From Nocardia sp. CC227C (GTDB lineage: Bacteria > Actinomycetota > Actinomycetes > Mycobacteriales > Mycobacteriaceae), in contig NZ_JASITE010000016.1 of NCBI RefSeq assembly GCF_030767025.1, positions 1 through 64,000 on the forward strand: a DNA stretch of 64,000 nucleotides. Direction: 5' to 3'. The position numbers were made by a program, and so were the translations under genes. Every line of letters begins with the position of its first letter. Positions within the stretch are counted from its first letter, which is position 1. Positions 16,049 to 24,707 of the stretch are shown here, one piece after another. The notes beneath the pieces are model-generated. The model did no database searches. It was not told the DNA's origin and was given only the letters and a program-made list of their open reading frames with translations.

Positions 16049-18004
16049 ATGGAACCAACGGCCCGTCAGCGCGCGGCACTGGGCATGATCTGCGATACGT
16101 TCCTGCCGGGGGACGGGGCGGCGCTGCCCGCGGCGACCGAACTCGGGGCGGTCGACACGATCTTCGCGTTACTGGGCCGCAATCCGCGCGAGGCCGAGCT
16201 GAAGCAGCTGGCCACCCTGCTGGACCTGTGGGATTCCCGGCTGGCCGGACTGCTCACCGGCAGCGGCCCGCGCCGCTTCTCGTCGCTGTCGCAGGAGCAG
16301 CGCGAACGGGCCCTGCTGCGTCTCGGTGACTCCGGGCTCGGACCCGTTCGGGCCGTCTTCCAGGCGCTCGAGCAGGCGGCCCTGCTCGCCTACAACGTCA
16401 CGCCCGGCCCGACCGGGTCCAATCCGCTCTGGGGGCGGATCGGCTACCCCGAGCCCACCGGCCCGCTGCCGTCGGCCCCGCCGCCCGCGCTCACCCCGCT
16501 GCGTTGCACCGAGAACACCTCGCTCACCTGCGATGTGGTCATCGTCGGATCGGGTGCGGGTGGCGGCGTGGCGGCGGCCGTGCTCGCAGAGGCCGGTCTC
16601 GACGTGGTGGTGCTGGAACGCGGAAACTATTACGACGACCGTGATTTCGGCGGGGGCGAGCTCGACGCGCTGACGAAGCTGTACGCGCCCGGACCGTCCG
16701 CCACCGCGGAGGGACAGCTCACGCTGGTGGCCGGCACCTGCCTCGGCGGCGGCACCGTGGTCAACTGGAGCACCTCGCTGCCCACCCCCGACGCCATCCG
16801 GCAGGAATGGGCCGAACTGGGTGTCCCACAGTTCGCCGACGCCGAATTCGGCGACGCACTCGAGGTGGTGCGCAAGCGGATCGGGGTCACCGAGCAGCGC
16901 TCGCCGCTCTCGGCCCGCGACAGCGTCCTCGAACGCGGCGCGCGGGCACTGGGCTGGGCGGTGGATCCGTTGCCGCGCAATGTGTCCGACGCCTGTGACG
17001 CCGGGATCGAATGCGGCCGATGCGGTTACGGCTGTCGCCTCGGGGCCAAGCAGACGGTGACCAAGACCTGGCTCGCCGACGCCGCCGCTCGCGGAGCGCG
17101 CCTGGTGGTCGATGCCGATGTGCGCCGCATCGAGGTGAGAAACGGCCGCGCCGAAGCCGTTTCGGCCCGCACCTCGACCGGCGTGGAGATCGACGTGCGG
17201 GCGCGTGCCGTGGTGGTCGCCGCCGGCGCGATCCAAACCCCCGCCCTGCTGCGCCGATCCGGCCTGCGCAACAAGAACATCGGCAGATATCTGCGGTTGC
17301 ATCCCGCCGCCGCCGTCTTCGGGGTGTTCGACGAGGACATCCGGCCGTGGGAGGGCGCGCTCCAGGGACGGATCAGCCGCCACCACGCCGACCTGGACGG
17401 CAAGGGCTACGGCGTCATCTACGAGACCGGGCCGATCCATCCCGGGCTGGCCACCGGTTTCATGAACTGGCGCGGCGCGGCGGGCTTCCGGGACACCATG
17501 CTCGACTTCGCCCGGTCGAACTCGGTCGGTGTCATCACCCGTGACCGCGATCCGGGTACCGTCACCGTGGACGGCAGCGGCGAACCGATCGTGAAGTACC
17601 GGCTCTCCGACTACGACGCCGCGCATCTGCACACCGGAATCGTCGGGGCCGCTTCGATTCTCGAGGCCGCCGGGGCGCGCCGGATCTTCTCGGGGCATCA
17701 GGCGGGCATCGACTACGAGCCGGGGGTGCGCGGCTCGCACGACGAATTCGCCGCCGCGTGCCGCCGGGCGGGCTACGCGCCGGGACGGTGCGCGATGGGC
17801 GCGCTGCACATCATGGGTTCGGCGCGCATGGGCGGCACCCGCGAGTTGTCGGCGGTCGATCCGGACGGCGTCACCTGGGATGTCGCCAATATCGTCGTCG
17901 CCGACGGCTCCTGCTTCCCGACCGCGCCGGGGGTGAATCCCATGGTGACCATCGAGGCGATCGGCTATATGAACGCCGAACGCCTCGCCGCGCGATTGGC
18001 GTAG
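16049..18004 (+). CDS. GMC-family FAD oxidoreductase, long-chain alcohol oxidase-like
   Basis: 651 residues from ATG at 16049, preceded by GAAGGG. The first 130 residues are a small helical domain like gluconate dehydrogenase subunit 3. The FAD-binding motif VIVGSGAGGGVAAAVL begins near residue 167. A Cys cluster CDAGIECGRCGYGC lies near residues 314-327, as in long-chain fatty alcohol oxidases. The C-terminal GMC signature GSARMGG and NPMVTIEAIGYMNAERLA follow, with the active-site His in ALHIMGSAR. It probably oxidises a long-chain alcohol or sterol-like substrate; the exact one is unknown. It ends 24 bases before the conservon stop codon, convergent with it. Confidence 0.8.
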   Translation: MEPTARQRAALGMICDTFLPGDGAALPAATELGAVDTIFALLGRNPREAELKQLATLLDLWDSRLAGLLTGSGPRRFSSLSQEQRERALLRLGDSGLGPVRAVFQALEQAALLAYNVTPGPTGSNPLWGRIGYPEPTGPLPSAPPPALTPLRCTENTSLTCDVVIVGSGAGGGVAAAVLAEAGLDVVVLERGNYYDDRDFGGGELDALTKLYAPGPSATAEGQLTLVAGTCLGGGTVVNWSTSLPTPDAIRQEWAELGVPQFADAEFGDALEVVRKRIGVTEQRSPLSARDSVLERGARALGWAVDPLPRNVSDACDAGIECGRCGYGCRLGAKQTVTKTWLADAAARGARLVVDADVRRIEVRNGRAEAVSARTSTGVEIDVRARAVVVAAGAIQTPALLRRSGLRNKNIGRYLRLHPAAAVFGVFDEDIRPWEGALQGRISRHHADLDGKGYGVIYETGPIHPGLATGFMNWRGAAGFRDTMLDFARSNSVGVITRDRDPGTVTVDGSGEPIVKYRLSDYDAAHLHTGIVGAASILEAAGARRIFSGHQAGIDYEPGVRGSHDEFAAACRRAGYAPGRCAMGALHIMGSARMGGTRELSAVDPDGVTWDVANIVVADGSCFPTAPGVNPMVTIEAIGYMNAERLAARLA

Positions 18005-18027
18005 TCCCGCACGGCATCCGGGACCGG

Positions 18028-18402
18028 TCACAGGGCTCGGATGCCCTCCAGCAGCGTATGCAGGACGCCGGTGTCGGCGTGCCCGGTCGGCGCGGGCGGC
18101 GGCGATCGGTGCATCAGCCGCCCGTCGTCGATGAGGTCGCCGATCAGCACCTTGGTCACGGTCAGCGGCAACCGCAGATGCGCCGCCACCTCCGCCACCG
18201 ACAGCGGGGTGCGGCACAGTCCGATGATGGCCGCGTATTCGGGCTCGGTGCGGCGCGTCGCCGCGCCCCGGTGGATGTCGACCACGAGCGTCGTCATATC
18301 CAGATCCGGTCGCCGGACCCGGCCGCGACCACGGGTGACGGCGTAGAGGCGGACCAGCGGACCCGCGTCCTCCTCGTACCAGTGCTCGCGCGCGTCACTC
18401 AT
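18028..18402 (-). CDS. cvnC: DUF742 protein (CvnC)
   Basis: 124 residues from the ATG at 18402, which overlaps the stop of cvnB (ATGA). The DUF742 pattern is visible: AGPLVRLYAVTRGRGR near the start, an IIGLCRTPLSVAEVAAHLRLPLTV winged-helix-like segment, then VLIGDLIDDG. Conservon proteins A-D form a membrane-associated G-protein-like signalling set in Streptomyces and Nocardia; CvnC partners CvnB and CvnD. Here the gene is the last one of the set: no CvnD (GTP-binding) gene follows it before the convergent oxidoreductase gene. Confidence 0.88.
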   Translation of the reverse strand: MSDAREHWYEEDAGPLVRLYAVTRGRGRVRRPDLDMTTLVVDIHRGAATRRTEPEYAAIIGLCRTPLSVAEVAAHLRLPLTVTKVLIGDLIDDGRLMHRSPPPAPTGHADTGVLHTLLEGIRAL

Positions 18403-18815
18403 GGCTGTGGCCGGTCGACCGCCGTGAACCGCGGATCCACCGACAGATGGGTGCCGACCCGCTGCACCGTCTGATTCATCTCGTAGGCCACCAGACCCAT
18501 ATCGGCGGTCTCGGCCGCCAGCAGGGCCAGACAGGCATTGGCGCCGGCGGCGGTGATGAACAGCACGGCGTGGTCGAGTTCCACCACGGTCTGGCACACC
18601 CCACCGGCCTTGAAGTGGTGACCGGCGCTGCGCGCCAGACTGTGCAGAGCCGAGGCCATGGCCCCGAAACGGTCGGCGTCGGCGCGGTCGAGTCCGTTGG
18701 AGAAGCCGAGCAGCAGGCCGTCGGCGGACAACAGCACCGCCGATTGCGCGTCGGGCAGCCCGCTGACCAGTTCGTCGAGCAGCCAGCCGAGGTCGATTCG
18801 CTGAGAAGTGGTCAT
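18399..18815 (-). CDS. cvnB: Roadblock/LC7 domain protein (CvnB)
   Basis: 138 residues of the roadblock/LC7 fold: LDELVSGLPDAQSAVLLSADGLLLGFS is the first conserved segment and LDHAVLFITAAGANACLALLA the last. Roadblock proteins regulate small GTPases; in conservons CvnB is thought to act on CvnD. It starts 20 bases after the stop of cvnA and overlaps cvnC by four bases, so the three genes are one translationally coupled operon. Confidence 0.88.
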   Translation of the reverse strand: MTTSQRIDLGWLLDELVSGLPDAQSAVLLSADGLLLGFSNGLDRADADRFGAMASALHSLARSAGHHFKAGGVCQTVVELDHAVLFITAAGANACLALLAAETADMGLVAYEMNQTVQRVGTHLSVDPRFTAVDRPQP

Positions 18816-18835
18816 CGTCGCCTTCTGTGGTAGAG

Positions 18836-21292
18836 CTATTCGGTTGAGGTGGACCCGGTTCCGGTGCGCGGCCGACGGCCCTGGCGGGTGCCCTTGGCGA
18901 TCGCGCTCATGAGATCGCGCGCCTCGTCGGCGGTGCGCCGGCGCGGCGGAGCGGGGGCCGCGGGGTCGCAGTTCGCCTCCGGGCCGGGGTGGCGGTGGCG
19001 GCGCGGCAGTTCCGGCCGATCGTCGCGCGAGGGCCGCGGCCGGGTGGGCGAACGCGGTGTGGCGGGCGGCGCGACGTCGACGGTGCTGTTCAGCGTGATC
19101 GGGCTCATCGGCAGGATGCCCGGCCGCGACTCCCGCAGCGGTGGCATGGGCGGCATGGTGATCTCGGCGAGCCGTCGCATATCCACCGGGGTCGGCCCGA
19201 CGGGAGCGATGACATCGGGGACCGCGATCACGCCGGGGACCGCGATGACGCCGGGGACCGCGATGACGCCGGGGACCGCGATGACATCGGGAACGCCGGT
19301 GCCGTCCGGCCGCGCGGTCTCCAACACCGAGTGCGGCACCAGCACGACCGCGCGCACCCCGCCGTAGTCGGATTCGGTGAGCCGCACCGAGATCCCGTGG
19401 CGTCCCGCCAGTTTCGCCACCACGAACAGGCCGAGCCGGGTATCGCTGGACAGCGCCGCCACACTGAAGTCCGGTGGATCGGCGAGCATGGCATTGCGTT
19501 CGGCGAACTCGGTCTCCGACATGCCGAGGCCCTGGTCGGTGATCTCGATCGCCACCCCGCGGCCGACCACCAGCGCCGATACGGTGACCGGTGATTCGGG
19601 TGGCGAGAACGCGGTGGCGTTGTCCATCAGCTCGGCCAGCAGGTGGATCACATCGGCCACCGCCTTGCTGGTGATCCGCGCCTCGGGGATGCGGCCGGTC
19701 GAGATCCGGGTGTAGTCGAGGCTTTCGGCGACCGCACCGCGAATCAGGTCGATGAGCAGCACCGGATTGCGCCAGCGGCGGCCGGGCTGCTCACCGCCGA
19801 GAATGACCAGGTTCTCGGCGTTGCGGCGGGCCCGGGTCGCGAGATGGTCGAGCTGGAACAGCAATTCGAGCTGATCGGCGTCGGTCTCCTCGCGTTCGGC
19901 GCGGTCGAGCAGGGTGAGCTGCCGGTGCACCACCACCTGGCTGCGGTGGGCGATATTGAGGAAGACGGCATTGATGCCGGTGCGGGTCTTGGCCTCCGCC
20001 ACCGCGGCCGCCACCGCCGCCACGTGGGCGCGGTTGAAGGCGTCGGCCACCTGGCCGAGTTCATCGGTGCCGAAGTCCAGCCGGGTGGCGTCCCGCTCGG
20101 TGTCCACCGCCGCGCCGGATCCGGCGCGGCGGACCAGTTCGGGCAGGCGCTCGTCGGCCAGTTCCAGGGTGTGGCGCCGCAATCGGCGCATCCGGCCGAT
20201 GAAGCGGTTGGCCAGCAGCAGCGCCAGCAGGAAGGCGATGCTGGCCACCAGCAGCACCGCGCCGCCGCCGAGCAGGGCGTTGCGGGTGGCGTCGGTGCCG
20301 CGCTGGGTGGCGACGGCGTGGGCGTCGCGGCTCTGGTCCTCCCACAGTCGCTGCAGATCGGCATTGACCTGTGTGGTCGCCGACTGCCAGGTGATCAGGT
20401 CCAGGGGGAGCGTGGTTCTCGGCTCGGCGTCGTCGGTGACCGCGCCGCGCAGCACGATGGCGTCCTGCATGGCCGTGACCTGCTGCCAGGCCGGACCGGC
20501 GGTGATGGCGTTCAGCTGGTCCAGCCGTTCGCCCCGCAGCACCGTGGCGGAATAGGCGACCTGATCGCGGAATTCGCCTACCCGGCGCGAGAATTCGAGC
20601 AGTTGCGGCTCGGACAGCTCACCGGTGGTCAGCGCCACCGAGCCCAGGGTGTCGGCCTGCGACAGCGCCTCGGCCGCGCGCAGCACCTCCACGCCGTAAC
20701 CCAGTTCGACCGCGATCTCGGCGTCCGGGGCCACCCGGGCGGCCAGCATGGACGCGGCGATGATGGTGCCGATCACCTGGGTGAAGAAGGTGAACACCTG
20801 ATCGGCCGGAACCCGCTGTGCGTCGACACCGGCGCGCAGCGTGGGCACCATCTCGAAAAGCCGGTTGTAGCCCTCGATATCGGCCGCGGAGTTGTTCGGG
20901 TTGAGTTCGGCGGCGGCGTCGCCCTTGGCCTCCAGCGCGACCAGCGCGGCATCGGACTGCTGGCGAGCGACGACCAGCTGTTCGGCCGCGCCCTCGTCAC
21001 CGGCCAGTCGCAGCAGGGACAGGCGGCGCTCCTCCGCGAAGGCCGAGATCATGAGGATGGCCGGGCCGGTGGTGCTGCCGGCCAGTTCCGCCCACTCCGT
21101 GGACTTGCGCGCGCCGTCCACCAGGTACACGGCCGCGCCGCCGCCGATGGCCAGCAGGGTGACGCTGGAGATGAGCACGATGGACAACAGTCGGGCGCGG
21201 ATGCCGATCCGGCCCCGCAGGTCGCGGAGGTCGCGCGCCAGCGCATCGGACCGTGCGGCGGACGCCGTGCGCAGGTTGTGCCGAATGCCCAC
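18836..21292 (-). CDS. cvnA: Conservon sensor histidine kinase-like protein (CvnA)
   Basis: 818 residues. A first transmembrane segment is near residues 36-58, then a large extracytoplasmic nitrate/nitrite-sensing-like domain, a second one near 333-352, a HAMP-like region, and an ATPase domain with N-box ELMDNATAFSPPE and G-box DQGLGMSE. The phosphoacceptor-helix region NIAHRSQVVVHRQLTLLDRAE has His residues but no classical H-box, as in other conservon kinases. After the catalytic domain there is a disordered tail with a tandem VIAVPG repeat, and then Pro/Arg-rich sequence. It is the first gene of a Cvn operon without CvnD. Confidence 0.88.
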   Translation of the reverse strand: MGIRHNLRTASAARSDALARDLRDLRGRIGIRARLLSIVLISSVTLLAIGGGAAVYLVDGARKSTEWAELAGSTTGPAILMISAFAEERRLSLLRLAGDEGAAEQLVVARQQSDAALVALEAKGDAAAELNPNNSAADIEGYNRLFEMVPTLRAGVDAQRVPADQVFTFFTQVIGTIIAASMLAARVAPDAEIAVELGYGVEVLRAAEALSQADTLGSVALTTGELSEPQLLEFSRRVGEFRDQVAYSATVLRGERLDQLNAITAGPAWQQVTAMQDAIVLRGAVTDDAEPRTTLPLDLITWQSATTQVNADLQRLWEDQSRDAHAVATQRGTDATRNALLGGGAVLLVASIAFLLALLLANRFIGRMRRLRRHTLELADERLPELVRRAGSGAAVDTERDATRLDFGTDELGQVADAFNRAHVAAVAAAVAEAKTRTGINAVFLNIAHRSQVVVHRQLTLLDRAEREETDADQLELLFQLDHLATRARRNAENLVILGGEQPGRRWRNPVLLIDLIRGAVAESLDYTRISTGRIPEARITSKAVADVIHLLAELMDNATAFSPPESPVTVSALVVGRGVAIEITDQGLGMSETEFAERNAMLADPPDFSVAALSSDTRLGLFVVAKLAGRHGISVRLTESDYGGVRAVVLVPHSVLETARPDGTGVPDVIAVPGVIAVPGVIAVPGVIAVPDVIAPVGPTPVDMRRLAEITMPPMPPLRESRPGILPMSPITLNSTVDVAPPATPRSPTRPRPSRDDRPELPRRHRHPGPEANCDPAAPAPPRRRTADEARDLMSAIAKGTRQGRRPRTGTGSTSTE
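19206..19295. repeat. five tandem 18-bp repeats inside cvnA
   Basis: Five 18-base units (19206, 19224, 19242, 19260 and 19278), of which units 3 and 4 are identical and the rest differ at one to a few positions. They encode the hexapeptide VIAVPG/D in the linker after the ATPase domain. It is a minisatellite likely to vary in copy number. Confidence 0.9.
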
Positions 21293-21534
21293 GTAGATCT
21301 TCCCTGCTTCCGGATGGCGCGTCCGCCCGTATGCAATGCCCGTCTGCTCGAGATGAGCGCAAGGTCACACTTTCTCGACGAAAGAGTAACGGAAACATGC
21401 CGACGCAACCACACGTCTCACCGGTCGGCAGTCGGCGAATTTCCGGCAATCGCAGGGGATTCGGCGTGCGGCCCGTTCCGGAAGCGATGCTCGAGGCTGG
21501 CGGGCCGGATTCGTGGGATGTTATGTTGATCGAC

Positions 21535-21651
21535 ATGACTGCTGGCCGCCCTCGCGCCACGCGGGTCACCTATGTGACCGTCGCGCTGGGTGTGCGGCTG
21601 CCGCGCCAGCGCGAGCTGTGTTGCTCCCGCCGCCGCGCAGTCGAGTTCTGA
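21535..21651 (+). CDS. small ORF with Cys-Cys-Ser-Arg3 end (leader peptide candidate)
   Basis: 38 codons (MTAGRPRATR... to ...RELCCSRRRAVEF) upstream of the ROK gene. TATGTT at 21522-21527 is a -10 candidate, and the ATG at 21535 lies seven bases after it, so a leaderless message is possible. The C-terminus has two consecutive Cys codons followed by Arg-rich sequence, which resembles the Cys-rich regulatory leader peptides of Actinobacteria. Its stop is about 100 bases before the ROK start. A role in attenuation is speculation. Confidence 0.35.
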   Translation: MTAGRPRATRVTYVTVALGVRLPRQRELCCSRRRAVEF

Positions 21652-21751
21652 TCCCGGGTTCCCGTCGTATCCCGGGCTCCTCGCTGCCCCGCCGATAGCT
21701 CCTGTCGACATGTCCCGTCCGGGTACGGGACCGCAGCAAGGAATTCGCGTC

Positions 21752-23011
21752 ATGTCCGGTCCCGCACTCGAGCGCTCGCATTCCCCGGCTCAGGCCACCC
21801 GCCCGGCCCAGGCACGTCCGGCCGTGCCGCCGGAACTGCGCATCTCCGATAATCCGGCCGCCGCGGTGCTGCGGGCCGCGGCGCGCGGCCCCATCTTCCG
21901 CGATACCGCCGCCCGGACCACGGGCGCGAGTATCGCCACCGTCAATCGTCAAGTGTCCGCGCTGCTTTCGGCCGGGCTGCTGCGGGAACGCGCCGACCTC
22001 ACGGTATCCGGCGCGGTCGGTCGGCCACGGGTGCCCGTGGAGGTGGACACCGACTCCTTCGTGACGGTCGGAGTGCATATCGGCTGCACCGTCACCCGCA
22101 TCGTGGCGGCGGATCTGTCCGGCCGGATGCTGGGCGGCCTCGAGATCGCCACGCCGCGGACCGGGCAGGACGCCGCGCTGACCATTGTCGCGCGCAGTGC
22201 CAAGGCATTCCTGGGCCGGCTGCCGCGGCGACGGCCGCTGTGGACCGGGGTCGCCGTGTCGGGCCGTGTGGAGGCCGCCGCCGGGGTCGTCGACCATCCC
22301 CGGCTCGGCTGGCGGGCCGCGCCGGTGGCCGCCGTCTTCGGTGCCGTGCTGGACCTCCCGGTGTCGGTGTCCGCACATGTGGAGGCCATGGCCGCCGCCG
22401 AACTACTGCTGACGCCACGCGAGCCGGACAACCGCCCCGGCAGCGCTCTGTACCTCTACGCGCGCGAAACCGTCGGTGTCGCGGTGACATTGGACGATCG
22501 GGTGCATACGCCCGCCAACGGCCCCGGGTCGATCGCTCATCTGCCCACCGGTTCGGACGCGGAATGCCCGTGCGGCCGTCGCGGCTGCCTGGAGGTCACC
22601 GTCGGTGAGCGCGAACTGCTGTCGCGTGCCGTGCGGCAGGGTGTCCTGCCCAAACCGGAGGCGCACCGCCGCCCCCGCGTCACCGACCTGTACCGGGCCG
22701 CCGAGACCGACACCGGCGCGCGTGCCCTGCTCGCCGAAAGGGCCGAGATACTGGGCCGCACCGCCGCGCTCATCCGCGACATGTTCAACCCGGACCGCGT
22801 CATCCTGGGCGGCCAGGCGTTCACCGGCTACCAGCCCGGAACCGCCCGCATCGCACGGGCTTTCCGCGCGAACACCAGCCTGCCCGATGCCGACCTGCGC
22901 ATCAGCCGCTTCGGCGGCCGGGTGCAGGAGAGCGCCGCCGCGGTCACCTCGCTGAGCATCTTCTACGCCGACCCGCTCTCGGCCGTCCGCCGCGCCGTCC
23001 GTACCCGGTGA
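21752..23011 (+). CDS. ROK family transcriptional regulator or sugar kinase
   Basis: 419 residues. An N-terminal winged-helix segment (RISDNPAAAVLRAAARG, with the recognition-like helix TGASIATVNRQVSALLS) precedes a ROK domain with GVHIGCTVTRIVAADLSG and the zinc motif CPCGRRGCLE, so it is a ROK repressor rather than a pure kinase. In M. tuberculosis Rv0485 is of this type. The ATG at 21752 follows AAGGA with good spacing; an earlier ATG at 21710 is possible. It ends 19 bases before the DUF2207 stop, convergent. Confidence 0.85.
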   Translation: MSGPALERSHSPAQATRPAQARPAVPPELRISDNPAAAVLRAAARGPIFRDTAARTTGASIATVNRQVSALLSAGLLRERADLTVSGAVGRPRVPVEVDTDSFVTVGVHIGCTVTRIVAADLSGRMLGGLEIATPRTGQDAALTIVARSAKAFLGRLPRRRPLWTGVAVSGRVEAAAGVVDHPRLGWRAAPVAAVFGAVLDLPVSVSAHVEAMAAAELLLTPREPDNRPGSALYLYARETVGVAVTLDDRVHTPANGPGSIAHLPTGSDAECPCGRRGCLEVTVGERELLSRAVRQGVLPKPEAHRRPRVTDLYRAAETDTGARALLAERAEILGRTAALIRDMFNPDRVILGGQAFTGYQPGTARIARAFRANTSLPDADLRISRFGGRVQESAAAVTSLSIFYADPLSAVRRAVRTR

Positions 23012-23030
23012 GCGGCACGGGTCCGCCGCG

Positions 23031-24629
23031 CTACTTCCCGGGCGTGAACAACCCCTCCAACGCCGTGATGAAGTACGGGAAGTGTCCGGCGAACTGATAC
23101 AGGTCGCGGTCGCGTTCGAAGCCGCCGAACCAGTACAGGCCGGGACGGCCGTCCGAGTGCGGGTTGAGGTCGCGGAAGGCGCGGGTCCAGTGGTCGGTGC
23201 GGCCCGCGGCCACCGCGAAGGGCAGTGCGCGGGAGAAGACCAGTTCCTGGTCCGGCGGCGGAATCTGCTCGCGTGACAGCCCGTCCAGGGCACGCTGCAT
23301 GCCGCGCACGCGGTCGGTGAGTTCGCGACCGGCCGCGGTGCGCGCGGGCAGATAGCGGGGGAGCAGCAGGGCCGCCACACCGCCGAGCGCGATCGCCACC
23401 CCGACCAGGGCGTGACCGGGCCCCAGCGCCAGCCCGACGGTGGCCGCCGCGCCGACGGTGACCAGCCCGACCCCGAGCCAGAATTCGGTGCCGCGGCGGG
23501 CGCGGTCCACGTACAGCCCCTGGGCGACCGCGTCGGCCACCAGCGCCTTGCGCACCGCCGTGGCGTCCAAGCGTCCCCGCAGCTCCGACAGCAGCACCGA
23601 CTCCGCGCCCTCCGGCAGCAGCGCCGCGTACACCGCCCGCTCATGGTCGGTGAGCTGTCCGTCGGCCGGATTCAGCCGGGTGATCCGCCAATCCGTGTCG
23701 TCGATCGCGGTCACCCACAGGTACCGCCGCACCGCCAGATCCACCACCGTCGCGGCGAGATCATGCGGATCGACATAGCCGTCCAGCAGCAGCCCCGCCG
23801 TACCCGGCAGCACCCCGTCCGGCGAGGTGAACAGCACTCGTTTGCCCTCGCGCAGCAGCGGATCGACGATCTCGGCGTCCTGCGGCGCGGCCTGCCCGCG
23901 CGACCACACCACGAATCCGGCGGCCACCGCCAGGCCGAGCAGCAGGACCGCGAAGGCGGCGAGCACCGGAGTCGTGACGGAGAACGGACCCGGCGCGTCG
24001 GCATCGTCGATATCGGCATTGGCCGCCACCGTTCCGGGCGGCAGTTGCAGGGTTACATCGATGACATCGCCCTTGCGCAGATCGGTCTTCTCCAGATGGG
24101 CGAAACCGTCCGGTTCGACACGGATATCAGCGCAGTCCTGCGGCTGCCCGGGCGGCCCGATGGTGCACTTCGTCACGCCCATGCGGAAGTCCGGGCTGCT
24201 CACCGTCGCCAGCACCGACGCCACATCGGTGTTCAGCACACCGGTCCAGTGGAACACCTGCGCTCCGGTCGTATCGCTGACCGTGTTGTGCACCGTGTAC
24301 TCGAACGTCGACTCCCCGGGGCGCGCGGTAACGGTGAAGCGGTCGTCGGCGACGGTCGCCTCCCCGGGGCCGGTCGAGCGCACGTCGGTCACCCGGAAGG
24401 TGCGCGCTACACTCTCGCTGACCTGCACCCGCAGCGGCAGTACCTGGCGGAACTCCTCACCTTCGGGCACCGTCACCGTCTCGGTGACCCGCAGCAGCCC
24501 GTCATCGCCGAGGTCGACAGCGGCGACGATCCGCACCCCATCCGGAGCGGGCTGGGCTTGGGCGGCCGGGGCGAGCAGGCTCGCCAGGGCGAGCAGCATG
24601 ACGACCAAGCCCCCCCGAAAAATCTGCAT
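23031..24629 (-). CDS. DUF2207 domain membrane protein
   Basis: 532 residues: signal peptide (residues 1-25, cleavage after AAQAQ), a large extracytoplasmic beta domain (VRIVAAVDLGDDGLLRVTE to the segment near residue 215), a transmembrane helix (FAVLLLGLAVAAGFVVWS), a cytosolic part, then a second hydrophobic pair near residues 395-425. This layout is that of DUF2207 proteins, which are of unknown function. The gene is divergent from the zinc-metallopeptidase gene. Confidence 0.85.
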   Translation of the reverse strand: MQIFRGGLVVMLLALASLLAPAAQAQPAPDGVRIVAAVDLGDDGLLRVTETVTVPEGEEFRQVLPLRVQVSESVARTFRVTDVRSTGPGEATVADDRFTVTARPGESTFEYTVHNTVSDTTGAQVFHWTGVLNTDVASVLATVSSPDFRMGVTKCTIGPPGQPQDCADIRVEPDGFAHLEKTDLRKGDVIDVTLQLPPGTVAANADIDDADAPGPFSVTTPVLAAFAVLLLGLAVAAGFVVWSRGQAAPQDAEIVDPLLREGKRVLFTSPDGVLPGTAGLLLDGYVDPHDLAATVVDLAVRRYLWVTAIDDTDWRITRLNPADGQLTDHERAVYAALLPEGAESVLLSELRGRLDATAVRKALVADAVAQGLYVDRARRGTEFWLGVGLVTVGAAATVGLALGPGHALVGVAIALGGVAALLLPRYLPARTAAGRELTDRVRGMQRALDGLSREQIPPPDQELVFSRALPFAVAAGRTDHWTRAFRDLNPHSDGRPGLYWFGGFERDRDLYQFAGHFPYFITALEGLFTPGK

Positions 24630-24707
24630 GGAAGGGTACTTTAGACAGCTTGCTATCCTTCCTCAGCGGCTGTCGGTGATATCGAGGTGACGAGGGGGTC
24701 CGGGGGA

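Noticed and set aside
19206..19295. Tandem repeat considered as a CRISPR array
   Set aside because: Units are 18 bases with no unique spacers and encode an in-frame peptide repeat.
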